DNA from: Paenibacillus sp. RC334
Lineage (GTDB): Bacteria > Bacillota > Bacilli > Paenibacillales > Paenibacillaceae
Reading direction: 5' to 3'
Assembly (NCBI RefSeq): GCF_030034735.1
Contig: NZ_CP125370.1
Coordinates: 992,001 to 1,056,000, forward strand
DNA: 64,000 nucleotides
Shown in pieces: positions 16,720 to 24,758 of this stretch. A program made the position numbers and the translations under genes. The notes beneath the pieces are model-generated. The model saw only the letters and a list, made by a program, of their open reading frames with translations, searched no databases and had not been told where the DNA came from. Position 1 is the first letter of the stretch, and each line of letters starts with the position of its first letter.

Positions 16720-17586
16720 ATGTATAAACTTCTCGCCCTTGACATGGACGGAACCTTGCTCAATCCAGACAAGATGATTACGACGGAAACAAGGCATTCC
16801 ATACAAGCACTCATGCAGGCTGGTGTAAAAGTAACTATCGCATCCGGACGATTTCCGGCATCCGTATGGCTGCATGCAAGAGCAGCAGGGATGAATTTCC
16901 CGCTGATTGCCCTGAACGGCGCGGTTACGCTGGACGCTGAAACCGGAAATATTTTTGCTGGAAGTCCTTTGCATAGAGCAGATGCATTCCAACTGGTGCA
17001 GGCTGTACATGGGGCCGGGGCGTACGTACATTTTTACGGCTACAATAAACTTTTTGTTCAGGAGCTTAACGATATGAATACCCGCTGGCCTCTCGCCAAC
17101 GTGGTAGTTCAGCCGGATAAAGCTTTAACTAAGGAAAATTACAAGGATCAAACTGCACTAATTCGGGTAGAGCCGATTGAAAAGAGCATGCAATATTTCA
17201 TTGAATCCACAGACGAGCCTTTGTACAAGGCTGCTGTCATATGTGATGACAGGGATGTGCTGAAACGGCTATATGTTGAATTGCATAGTTGGGGTGTATT
17301 CCAGCTGACACGAACCGGCAGTCGTCGATTTGATGTGAATGCAGCGGGAATCAGCAAGCGAGTTGCACTGGAACAGCTGTGCAGGGAGCAGGACATTGTT
17401 CCTTCCGAGGTGGCAGCAGCAGGTGATTATGATAATGATATCGAGATGCTGCGTTGGGCAGGACTTGGTATCGCTATGGGCAACGCTAACGAGCAGGTGA
17501 AGGCGATTGCCAGGGTTGTGACAGGCAGCAACAGCGAAGATGGAGTGGCTGAGGCGATTCACCGTTACTTGCTCAACAGATCATAA
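16720..17586 (+). CDS. Cof-type HAD-IIB phosphatase
   Basis: A 288-aa HAD-superfamily phosphatase. Motif I is ALDMDGTLL (nucleophile Asp8, acid/base Asp10), motif II contains TIASGR, and motif IV is GDYDNDIEML. The cap between residues 85 and 195 is the C2B type of Cof/YkrA proteins that dephosphorylate sugar phosphates and related small molecules in the cytoplasm. It starts 24 bases after the MBL hydrolase and precedes the ABC importer. Preceded by GGAGG at a good distance. Specific substrate cannot be read from the sequence; with the SorC regulator and a possible sugar-phosphate importer, an imported phosphate ester is the natural guess. Confidence 0.88.
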   Translation: MYKLLALDMDGTLLNPDKMITTETRHSIQALMQAGVKVTIASGRFPASVWLHARAAGMNFPLIALNGAVTLDAETGNIFAGSPLHRADAFQLVQAVHGAGAYVHFYGYNKLFVQELNDMNTRWPLANVVVQPDKALTKENYKDQTALIRVEPIEKSMQYFIESTDEPLYKAAVICDDRDVLKRLYVELHSWGVFQLTRTGSRRFDVNAAGISKRVALEQLCREQDIVPSEVAAAGDYDNDIEMLRWAGLGIAMGNANEQVKAIARVVTGSNSEDGVAEAIHRYLLNRS

Positions 17587-17644
17587 TTATAAGTTCATCA
17601 CGACATTAACGATCAGATTTTATACACAAAGGGAGCGATCATCT

Positions 17645-18691
17645 GTGATTAATATTAAAAAAAGCTTGGTATGGCCCGCTTTGGCGGCACTGCTCGTATT
17701 TAGTGGATGCTCGGCACAGGGACAACAGACGTCTACAGAGGGCAGCGGTGAGAGCACAGCAACGTCGACGGGGATTTCAGGCAGTCTTTCCTTCTACACC
17801 TCACAGCCGGAAGAGGATGCAACCAAGCTGACAGCAGCATTCAATCAGAAGTATCCAGATGTTAAAGTGAACATTTTCCGTTCTGGAACAGAGGAGGTCA
17901 CTAGCAAAATTCAGGCTGAACGCCAAGCGGGTCAGACTCAGGCAGATATATTGCTGCTCGCTGATGCTGTAACCTTTGAAAGTCTCAAAAAGGAGAACCT
18001 TTTGCAAGCCTACAAATCACCTGAACTGGCGAACATTCCTACAGAGCTTGCAGACCCTGATGGTATGTATACCGGGACCAAAGTCTTGGCAACTGTGCTG
18101 GCAAGCAATACCCAAAAGGTAACCGCAGCTCCAACCTCTTGGAAGATACTTACATCTGCGGATAGCAAGAATGCAAGCATTATGCCAAGTCCGCTCTATT
18201 CAGGTGCGGCAGCGTATAATGTGGGCGTATTTAGCCGTACGGAAGGCTTTGGCTGGGATTTTCTCCAGAGTATGAAGGATAACGGTATGTCTGTAATCAA
18301 AGGAAACGGGGCTGTCATGAAGGCGGTAGCCAGCGGCGAGAAATCCTACGGAATGGTCGTGGATTATCTGGTTGCACGGGAAAAGGCCAAGGGGTCACCT
18401 GTGGAGCTGAGCTATCCGGAAGAGGGTGTGCCAATCATCACAGAGCCGATTGCAATTATGAAAGATGCGCACAATACGGCGGCAGCTCAGGCTTTTGTGG
18501 ACTTTGTGTTGTCGGAGGATGGGCAGAAGCTGGCTGCGGAAATTGGCTATGCGCCTATTCGTAAAGGTGTTGCGGCTCCAGCAGGCTTGAAGGGGATATC
18601 GGACTTGAAGGTGCTCTCGTCTGATCTTGTGAAGCTGACGGACGAGCGTGAAGCAGACAAGCAGCAATTTATTAAAGTGTTTGGCCAATAA
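17645..18691 (+). CDS. ABC transporter substrate-binding lipoprotein (ferric/AEP/hexose-phosphate type)
   Basis: A 348-aa periplasmic-binding protein of cluster D (FbpA/AfuA/PhnS-like). The signal peptide ends in a lipobox (LLVFSGC), so the mature protein is lipid-anchored outside the membrane. Recognisable stretches are LSFYTSQPEEDATKL, ADILLLADAV, GAAAYNVGVFS and LSEDGQKLAAEIGYAPIR. The start is the GTG preceded by AAAGGGAG; the frame is open further upstream into the HAD gene but without start signals. The paired Tyr motif of iron-binding FbpA is not evident, so an organic phosphate or phosphonate ligand is at least as likely as iron. It precedes its permease by three bases. Confidence 0.85.
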   Translation: MINIKKSLVWPALAALLVFSGCSAQGQQTSTEGSGESTATSTGISGSLSFYTSQPEEDATKLTAAFNQKYPDVKVNIFRSGTEEVTSKIQAERQAGQTQADILLLADAVTFESLKKENLLQAYKSPELANIPTELADPDGMYTGTKVLATVLASNTQKVTAAPTSWKILTSADSKNASIMPSPLYSGAAAYNVGVFSRTEGFGWDFLQSMKDNGMSVIKGNGAVMKAVASGEKSYGMVVDYLVAREKAKGSPVELSYPEEGVPIITEPIAIMKDAHNTAAAQAFVDFVLSEDGQKLAAEIGYAPIRKGVAAPAGLKGISDLKVLSSDLVKLTDEREADKQQFIKVFGQ

Positions 18692-18694
18692 CGC

Positions 18695-20464
18695 ATGGGA
18701 CGAGTCAAGATAGAAAAAGCAAAACCGTACGAGCAGTCTCAACTGAAATACGGACAAGGGCGACAACCTTTGTCCGTGCTCTCCCGGTTAGTTTGGAAAA
18801 AAGGAATGATCACAGGGCTTGGTGCTATAGCGGTATTCCTATTTTTTGTACTTCCGATTCTGAAGCTGATCTTGCTCAGTTTTCAGGGAGAACAGGGTTT
18901 GTCGCTTGCGAACTATTCAGGATTGCTGAAACAGGAACGCTTCTGGAACACAGTACGTAGCACAGTAATGATCGTGGCGGGTTCTACTGTATTGTCGCTC
19001 GCGCTCGGGGCCATGTCCGCCTGGCTGATCGCTTATACGGATATTCCTCGCAAGAGGCTACTCCATTTGGCAATTTTAATGTGCTTTATTTTACCATCCT
19101 ACGTACTCACCTTATCATGGTCTTCCTTTATGGGTACGCAAGGCTGGGTAGCCAAGCTATTACAGTGGTTTGATCCTGGATTAACGCCCTGGAGCATGTA
19201 CAGTATGGGCGGTATTATCTTTGTCATGGGGATTCATCATTTTCCATTAGTGTATATGTTCACGCTGGATGTATTCAGAAAAATTCCCCGCGATCTGGAA
19301 TGGGCAGCAAGAACGGGGGGAGCTAGTAAAATAGAAACGTTTCGCCGAATTACACTCCCATTGTCTCTGCCTGGATTGACGGCTGGGGGGTTACTGGTAT
19401 TTCTGGCTTCTATGGACAATTTCGGCATCCCGGCTTTCTTGGGAACACCCGTAAACATATCGGTACTTAGTACATTGATCTACGAGGAGATTATCGGGTT
19501 CGGTCCATCGGCCTTTGCGCGTGGAGCTTCACTGTCTGTGTTACTGGGACTCGCGGCGGTGCTGGGGAGCCTGTTGCAATGGCTGCTGCTCCGTAAAAGC
19601 CACGCTTCGGACACCATCCAGCCGGATCATACACCTCGATATACGCTGGGTAAATCCAGCAAGGGGGTATCTGTATTAGTATGGGCTTTTCTGCTGCTGG
19701 TTACGGTAGTGCCTCTGTCTTCCATGCTGTCGATGTCTTTGAAAAAAGCCTACGGACTCGGTCTGACAGCGTCCAATATGACGTTAGGCAATTATCGCTA
19801 CATTTTGTTTGAAAATCCGAGAGTTTGGCAAGCGATTCAGAATAGCCTGACGCTATCACTGATTACGATGCTGGTCTGTCTGCTGATCGGTTCCTGCTTC
19901 GCTTATATGCGTGTGCGCAAGCCTTCACGCCTGAATAAGATAGCTGAGCTTGCCACTGCCGTTCCATATACGTTGCCAGGCATTGTTTTTGCTTTATCCA
20001 TGATACTGGTCTGGATGGAACCCGTTCCTGGTTGGAATCCAGGAATTTATGGAACCATGGGTATTCTGTTCATAGCCTATATATGCCGCTTTATGATTTT
20101 ACAGATTCGCTCCGGTATTACAGCTTTTATGCAGGTGGATGCTTCTATGGAGGAGGCAGCACGCATATCGGGAGCTGGCTTCTGGCGCAAGTGGACGGCG
20201 GTTCTTCTTCCGCTGGTGCTGCCGGGGATTTTGACCGGAGGGCTACTGGTATTTCTGACGGCATTGACGGAGCTGACTGTGTCAGCATTACTTTATTCAT
20301 CCGGTTCACAGACGATAGGAGTCACCATATTCAGTTTTGAGCAGGCCGGGGAGACCCTTTATTCTACTGCATTGTCTAGTCTGATCGTCGTTCTCATCGC
20401 GGCCGGGGGAGCCATTGTGCTGCTTGTTCAGAAATGGGCGACACGTAAGGGAGTGCGATCATGA
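18695..20464 (+). CDS. ABC transporter permease, fused two-domain (FbpB-like)
   Basis: A 589-aa integral membrane protein with two MetI-like permease domains in tandem, about 12 predicted membrane segments. Each half has its EAA loop contacting the ATPase: EWAARTGGASKIETFRRI (half one) and EEAARISGAGFWRKWTAV (half two). Fused permeases of this kind belong to Fe3+, 2-aminoethylphosphonate and hexose-phosphate importers. The start has no obvious ribosome-binding site and follows the lipoprotein gene by three bases, implying coupling; an internal ATG after AAAAGGA just before the first membrane segment is a weaker alternative. Its stop overlaps the ATPase gene by four bases. Confidence 0.88.
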   Translation: MGRVKIEKAKPYEQSQLKYGQGRQPLSVLSRLVWKKGMITGLGAIAVFLFFVLPILKLILLSFQGEQGLSLANYSGLLKQERFWNTVRSTVMIVAGSTVLSLALGAMSAWLIAYTDIPRKRLLHLAILMCFILPSYVLTLSWSSFMGTQGWVAKLLQWFDPGLTPWSMYSMGGIIFVMGIHHFPLVYMFTLDVFRKIPRDLEWAARTGGASKIETFRRITLPLSLPGLTAGGLLVFLASMDNFGIPAFLGTPVNISVLSTLIYEEIIGFGPSAFARGASLSVLLGLAAVLGSLLQWLLLRKSHASDTIQPDHTPRYTLGKSSKGVSVLVWAFLLLVTVVPLSSMLSMSLKKAYGLGLTASNMTLGNYRYILFENPRVWQAIQNSLTLSLITMLVCLLIGSCFAYMRVRKPSRLNKIAELATAVPYTLPGIVFALSMILVWMEPVPGWNPGIYGTMGILFIAYICRFMILQIRSGITAFMQVDASMEEAARISGAGFWRKWTAVLLPLVLPGILTGGLLVFLTALTELTVSALLYSSGSQTIGVTIFSFEQAGETLYSTALSSLIVVLIAAGGAIVLLVQKWATRKGVRS

Positions 20465-21510
20465 GTATTGAAATAAAACAAATCAGCAAATCCTTTGCCA
20501 GCGCTCAGGCGCTTCATGTGATTGATTTAACCATTGAGGATGGCGAGTTTGTGGCGATTTTGGGACCATCCGGGTGCGGGAAAACAACACTTCTGCGTAT
20601 CCTTGCCGGATTCGAGCAGCCTAGCTCCGGGCACATCAGCATGAATGGTAATATCGTAGCCGGAAATGGTATTCAGTTACCGCCGGAAAAAAGGCGTATC
20701 GGCATGGTTTTCCAGTCCTTCGCCTTGTGGCCACATATGAATGTGGCAGAGCATGTTCGTTTTCCAATCCGTACGCACAAAGAAACGCCTGCGCATATTA
20801 AGCAACATGAGCAGGAGCGGGTAGAGCAGGTGCTGGAGCTTGCGGGTCTTTCGCATTTGGCCTCCCGTATGCCGCATGAGCTGTCGGGCGGTCAGAAACA
20901 GCGGGTGGCGATTGCGCGTGCGATTGCCTCCGAGCCATCGCTGTTGCTGATGGATGAGCCGTTGAGCAGCCTGGATGCTATGCTTCGTATGGATATGCGA
21001 CGTGAAATACAGGATGTTCACCGCAGAACTGGCTCTGCAATTGTTTATGTAACACATGATCAGGGAGAGGCATTGGCTATGGCGGACCGCATTGTTGTGA
21101 TGAAGGAAGGACGTATTGAACAAGTAGGTACTCCACAGGATATTTATTTGCGCCCGCAGACCGAATTTGTCGCCAAGTTTGTGTCCAAAGCCAACCTTGT
21201 CGAAGGCCAGTGGATCAATAACCGTTTTATACCGGAAGGCAGCGTGAATACAGCATGGTCGGGATTGCCGATTAGCACGTATTTTAAAACACATGGACTG
21301 TATCCTGTGCGGCCTGATCAGTTCTCTCTTGCAAGAGAGGGTGAACAGGGAATCCCGGCGGAAATTGCCAATGTACAGTTTCAGGGTAAAGAATTTCATT
21401 ATAATATTCGTAGCGGTACGCGACATTGGGAGGTCATATCGCCCTTGTCCTTTCAGTTAAATGAGAAGGTATCCTTGAGTCTTGCCTCTGGTGCAGAGCT
21501 GGAGGAATGA
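20461..21510 (+). CDS. ABC transporter ATP-binding protein (FbpC/PotA-like)
   Basis: A 349-aa ATPase driving the neighbouring importer. Walker A is GPSGCGKTT, the signature LSGGQKQR, Walker B LLLMDEPLSSLD, with switch His in THDQGEA. The C-terminal 110 residues form a TOBE-type domain (YPVRPDQFSL). Start codon overlaps the permease stop (ATGA). No other ATPase in the window would serve the permease, so the lipoprotein, permease and ATPase form a complete system. It is followed by two hairpins, the second a good terminator. Confidence 0.9.
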   Translation: MSIEIKQISKSFASAQALHVIDLTIEDGEFVAILGPSGCGKTTLLRILAGFEQPSSGHISMNGNIVAGNGIQLPPEKRRIGMVFQSFALWPHMNVAEHVRFPIRTHKETPAHIKQHEQERVEQVLELAGLSHLASRMPHELSGGQKQRVAIARAIASEPSLLLMDEPLSSLDAMLRMDMRREIQDVHRRTGSAIVYVTHDQGEALAMADRIVVMKEGRIEQVGTPQDIYLRPQTEFVAKFVSKANLVEGQWINNRFIPEGSVNTAWSGLPISTYFKTHGLYPVRPDQFSLAREGEQGIPAEIANVQFQGKEFHYNIRSGTRHWEVISPLSFQLNEKVSLSLASGAELEE

Positions 21511-21525
21511 TTTTTTCAAACCTGA

Positions 21526-21567
21526 GCATTTTGCATGAAGCATTGGGAATCGAATTATGCAAAATGC
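21526..21567. repeat. Perfect 11-bp inverted repeat after the ABC importer
   Basis: Arms GCATTTTGCAT and ATGCAAAATGC enclose a 20-base loop. No T run follows, so it is not a classical terminator itself; it may protect the mRNA end or be an element remnant. A true terminator follows seven bases later. Confidence 0.6.
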
Positions 21568-21573
21568 TAGCCT

Positions 21574-21625
21574 AAAAAAGCTTACTCGATGAGAGATTCC
21601 TTCTATCCATCAGTGAGCTTTTTTT
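21574..21625. terminator. Terminator, probably bidirectional
   Basis: Stem AAAAAAGCTTAC paired with GTGAGCTTTTTT (one wobble), loop of about 27 bases. The A and T runs on either side let it serve both the plus-strand importer operon and the minus-strand AraC remnant. Confidence 0.75.
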
Positions 21626-21685
21626 AATATATTTATCTGTAAAATACGATACATTCATAGCGAGCACATACGTCATATTGGTAAA

Positions 21686-22224
21686 CTACGAGCGTGAATA
21701 GGCAAACTTTTTGCGGAACAGGGAAGGGGAAATGCCCTCTCTTCTGGAAAAACAGGACGAAAATGCGATGCATGATGAAAACCGATTTCTTCTGAAATGC
21801 GGGCAATGGACCATGGGGTTTGCAGCAAAAATTCCATCGGGGTCATACCATATACCTTGAGCATGCTTTTAGTATGTTTTTGAAGTAGATGTGTCTCACT
21901 GTCCAGACATTCGTCCATATTCGCACATTCTCTCCAACTGTCGTAGGTCTGAAAATGAATCCAAAAAATTTCCGTATGTACCGGGCAAGAGGCTGCACCA
22001 TAATGATCGGCATCCGGCCTGAGAGTGAGAGCATCGCCTGCGGTCAGTGTCCATTCCCTGTCGTTTTCACCGATAGACAGATTTCCCTCAACGACGACGA
22101 TCAGATCAAACGCCCCGATATTACTTCGACTAATATGAGATTCACCAACAGGATAAGTGGCACGACCGCAGTCAACAAAATAAGGGATCGGCGGAGTCAC
22201 AAAGTGTAATACATGTGAGATCAC
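21686..22224 (-). pseudogene. AraC-family regulator remnant (deleted and frameshifted)
   Basis: The N-terminal cupin sensor (FDLIVVVEGNLSIGENDREW, DALTLRPDADHYGA) is intact but the DNA-binding half is damaged. The first helix-turn-helix is missing and the second begins abruptly (MTPMEFLLQTPWSIARISEE), consistent with an internal deletion. Near the end a single base is missing from a run of four T (coding sense, 21760-21763): restoring it gives a normal AraC C-terminus reading FSSCFSRREGISPSLFRKKF and a stop at 21686. The start is the GTG eight bases after GGAGG on the minus strand. A functional DNA-binding protein is unlikely. It diverges from the LysR gene. Confidence 0.75.
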
Positions 22225-22457
22225 GCACAGCACCTCCAATTTGGATTGGAAATCCTGTCTTTCATATATAACAAATCTCCTTATTAATAAATTTTTTTAC
22301 ACAAATTGTTTTAATGATGTTAGTTCTATCGTTTAACCGGGTCTTTGCCCAAGCCCTTCGTGCGGTATAATAGACCGATACGTCTGTGGGCTTTTTTCCT
22401 GCGGAGAATTTGGGAACGGATGAACAAGGGAACAATATAACGAAAGGAGTGACGATG

Positions 22458-23342
22458 ATGGATGAAAAGGATTGCCTGATGTTGTGCTACATTGCAGAAG
22501 AACATAGTCTGAAACGTGCCGCCGAGCGTTTGTATATTACACAACCCGCCTTGACCTACCGTCTGAACCAATTGGAAAAGGAGTTCGGGGTGCCGATTAT
22601 CGTACGCGGGAACAGAGGAACGAAGCTGACCATGGAAGGGGAAAGATTGGCTGAGTATGCCAAACGAAATTTGAGAGAATTGACCGAATTAAAAGAAGCC
22701 GTTATTCACCTGAGAGGCGAGGTAAAAGGGACACTCCGGTTAGGGATTTCAAGCTACTACGGGCATTATCGGCTTCCGCCGATCTTAAAGAGCTTCAAGG
22801 ATATTTATCCTGATGTGCAATTTTCCGTTACCTGCGGACTCAGCGCAGAAATTTATGAAATGCTTCGCGGAGATGAAATTCATCTGGGTGTCATTCGCAA
22901 TGATTACCCTTGGTCTGAGGGAAAGCATCTTCTTCATGAGGAGCATATTTGCGTGATCTCCAAAGAAGCTGTAGAGCTTGAGCAATTGCCGGAGCTTCCG
23001 CTGATTCGTTATAAGGACCCGGGCAAACCGCAGCTTTCCGGCCACATGTATTCCTCGTTTAACGAATCGGTGCAGGCGTGGTGGAGTGAAATGTTGGGCA
23101 GGCCGCCACGGGTTTCCATGGAGGTGGACAGCTACGAAACCTGCAAGGAAATGGTCCGACACGGACTGGGATATTCCATCGTACCCGAAATATTTGTCTC
23201 TCCAAAGGATGAATTATATGCATTTAACTTAGTTCGTAAGAACGGGGAGCCTGTCCTGCGTCGAACATGGATGTTGTATAAAAATAAATCTAGCCACCTT
23301 ATGGCAGTGGAGAGATTTATAGAATGGATGCTCCAGTCTTGA
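22458..23342 (+). CDS. LysR-family transcriptional regulator
   Basis: A 294-aa LysR regulator: N-terminal winged helix (CYIAEEHSLKRAAERLYITQ, PALTYRLNQLEKEFG), then the two-lobed effector-binding domain from about residue 90 (LRLGISSYYGHYRLP; VDSYETCKEMVRHGLGYSIVP). I chose the second of two adjacent ATGs because AAAGGAG is eight bases upstream of it. The expected targets are the M20 amidohydrolase and YfcC carrier genes just downstream, in front of which a textbook T-N11-A dyad lies. The co-inducer is unknown, presumably the amide or amino-acid conjugate handled by these two. Confidence 0.88.
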   Translation: MDEKDCLMLCYIAEEHSLKRAAERLYITQPALTYRLNQLEKEFGVPIIVRGNRGTKLTMEGERLAEYAKRNLRELTELKEAVIHLRGEVKGTLRLGISSYYGHYRLPPILKSFKDIYPDVQFSVTCGLSAEIYEMLRGDEIHLGVIRNDYPWSEGKHLLHEEHICVISKEAVELEQLPELPLIRYKDPGKPQLSGHMYSSFNESVQAWWSEMLGRPPRVSMEVDSYETCKEMVRHGLGYSIVPEIFVSPKDELYAFNLVRKNGEPVLRRTWMLYKNKSSHLMAVERFIEWMLQS

Positions 23343-23473
23343 CGTGATGAAGGCAGCTAATATACGTAATTTTTGGTTAAAAATGGCGTATTTCAAGAGA
23401 TGTCATGTCATATATAAAATAATTTTAAGGATAAACCCAAAAAATATTAAATTTACTTCACTGGCATTCGCTT

Positions 23474-23498
23474 ATACAATGTTGAATATTGATTGTAT
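23474..23498. promoter_or_regulatory. LysR-type operator (T-N11-A dyad)
   Basis: ATACAAT and its exact complement ATTGTAT are separated by 11 bases, the classical LysR-box geometry, 40 bases before the amidohydrolase start. A second dyad (ATTCGT, four bases, ACGAAT) follows at 23503-23518. Confidence 0.6.
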
Positions 23499-23537
23499 AT
23501 TTATTCGTTATGACGAATGAAAGGCGGCATTCCATTG

Positions 23538-24758
23538 ATGAACTCAACAACGAACGGACATAATGGCAAAACGCCATTCCATGAAGAGATTATGAAGGCT
23601 GTAGATGCGAAGGATCACGAATTACGGGAGCTTGCCCGAACGATACATAAACATCCTGAGCTAAGCTTTCATGAATATCAGGCACAGGGCTGGCTCACCA
23701 ATACACTGGAACAGGCTGGTTTTGCTGTGGAAAAAGGCATTGCCGGACTGGAAACCTCCTTCCGTGCGGTATGGGAAGGGAAATCCGGCGGACCCACAAT
23801 CGCTCTGCTGGCTGAATATGATGCACTTCCAGCCATCGGACATGCCTGCGGACACAACCTGATTTGTACCGCATCAGTGGGGGCCGCTATAGCTCTGAAG
23901 GAAGCGATGCCGGATCTTCCCGGACGCATCGTGGTGTTAGGCACACCAGCCGAGGAGGAAGGCGGCGGCAAAATCATCATGTGCGAGCATGGCGTGTTCG
24001 ACGGCATTGACGCCGTAATGATGGTGCATCCGCAGAGCAAAACGATGGTTTTGCGCGGTGGATTGGCTTGCGTGGATGCCACGTTTACGTTTCATGGCAA
24101 GCAGGCCCATGCCGCTTCCTCCCCAGAGAAGGGCATCAGCGCACTGGATGCCATGATTAATGCCTTTGTGGCGATTAATTCAGTTCGCCAGTTCGTCACC
24201 AGCGACGTGCGTATCCACGGCATTATTACAAAGGGCGGAGATGCCCCGAATGTTGTGCCGGAGCTGTGCGAGGCCGTATTTATTTTGCGGGCGCAAACCG
24301 TTGTCGGCCTGGCAGAAGTGCGGAGCAAGGTGTATCGCGCTGTTCGTGCGGCGGCAGAAGGCATGGGCGCCACCGTGGACATTGCCGAGGGACTTATTTA
24401 TGCGGAGCGCAATACGAACAAGAAGCTGGCCGCTTTGTTCCAGAACAATCTGGAGCAGCTCGGTCTGGAGGTACACGAGCCGCCTGCGCAAGGGGGGATC
24501 GGTTCGTCGGATATCGGCAATGTCAGTCAGATTACCGCAGCGATTCATCCTTACATCCGATTGGGTGACGCATCCACGCATACGCCGGAATTTGCCCAGC
24601 TTGCGGGAGCGGAGGAAGGCATGATTGAAATGAATTATGCCGCCAAAGCGCTGGCATTAACGGCTTATGATCTCGTGACCGATCCGGTGGCTTTGAGAGA
24701 GGTACGGACTGAATTTGAACAGTGGCAAGCGCAGAGAAACGGGGGAGCATCCGAATGA
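23538..24758 (+). CDS. M20-family amidohydrolase (aminoacylase / p-aminobenzoyl-glutamate-hydrolase-like)
   Basis: A 406-aa cytoplasmic metallopeptidase of family M20. Metal-binding motifs are GHACGHNL and TPAEEEGGGKI (Glu-Glu pair), with a dimerisation insert around residues 180-290 and HTPEFA as the C-terminal His ligand. The N-terminal RTIHKHPELSFHEYQAQ stretch is diagnostic of the amidohydrolase/AbgB-like branch, which cleaves N-acyl or aminobenzoyl amino acids and indole conjugates. Start chosen at the ATG following AAGGCGG. It overlaps the YfcC carrier gene by four bases, so hydrolase and transporter are co-expressed, probably under the LysR protein upstream. Confidence 0.88.
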   Translation: MNSTTNGHNGKTPFHEEIMKAVDAKDHELRELARTIHKHPELSFHEYQAQGWLTNTLEQAGFAVEKGIAGLETSFRAVWEGKSGGPTIALLAEYDALPAIGHACGHNLICTASVGAAIALKEAMPDLPGRIVVLGTPAEEEGGGKIIMCEHGVFDGIDAVMMVHPQSKTMVLRGGLACVDATFTFHGKQAHAASSPEKGISALDAMINAFVAINSVRQFVTSDVRIHGIITKGGDAPNVVPELCEAVFILRAQTVVGLAEVRSKVYRAVRAAAEGMGATVDIAEGLIYAERNTNKKLAALFQNNLEQLGLEVHEPPAQGGIGSSDIGNVSQITAAIHPYIRLGDASTHTPEFAQLAGAEEGMIEMNYAAKALALTAYDLVTDPVALREVRTEFEQWQAQRNGGASE

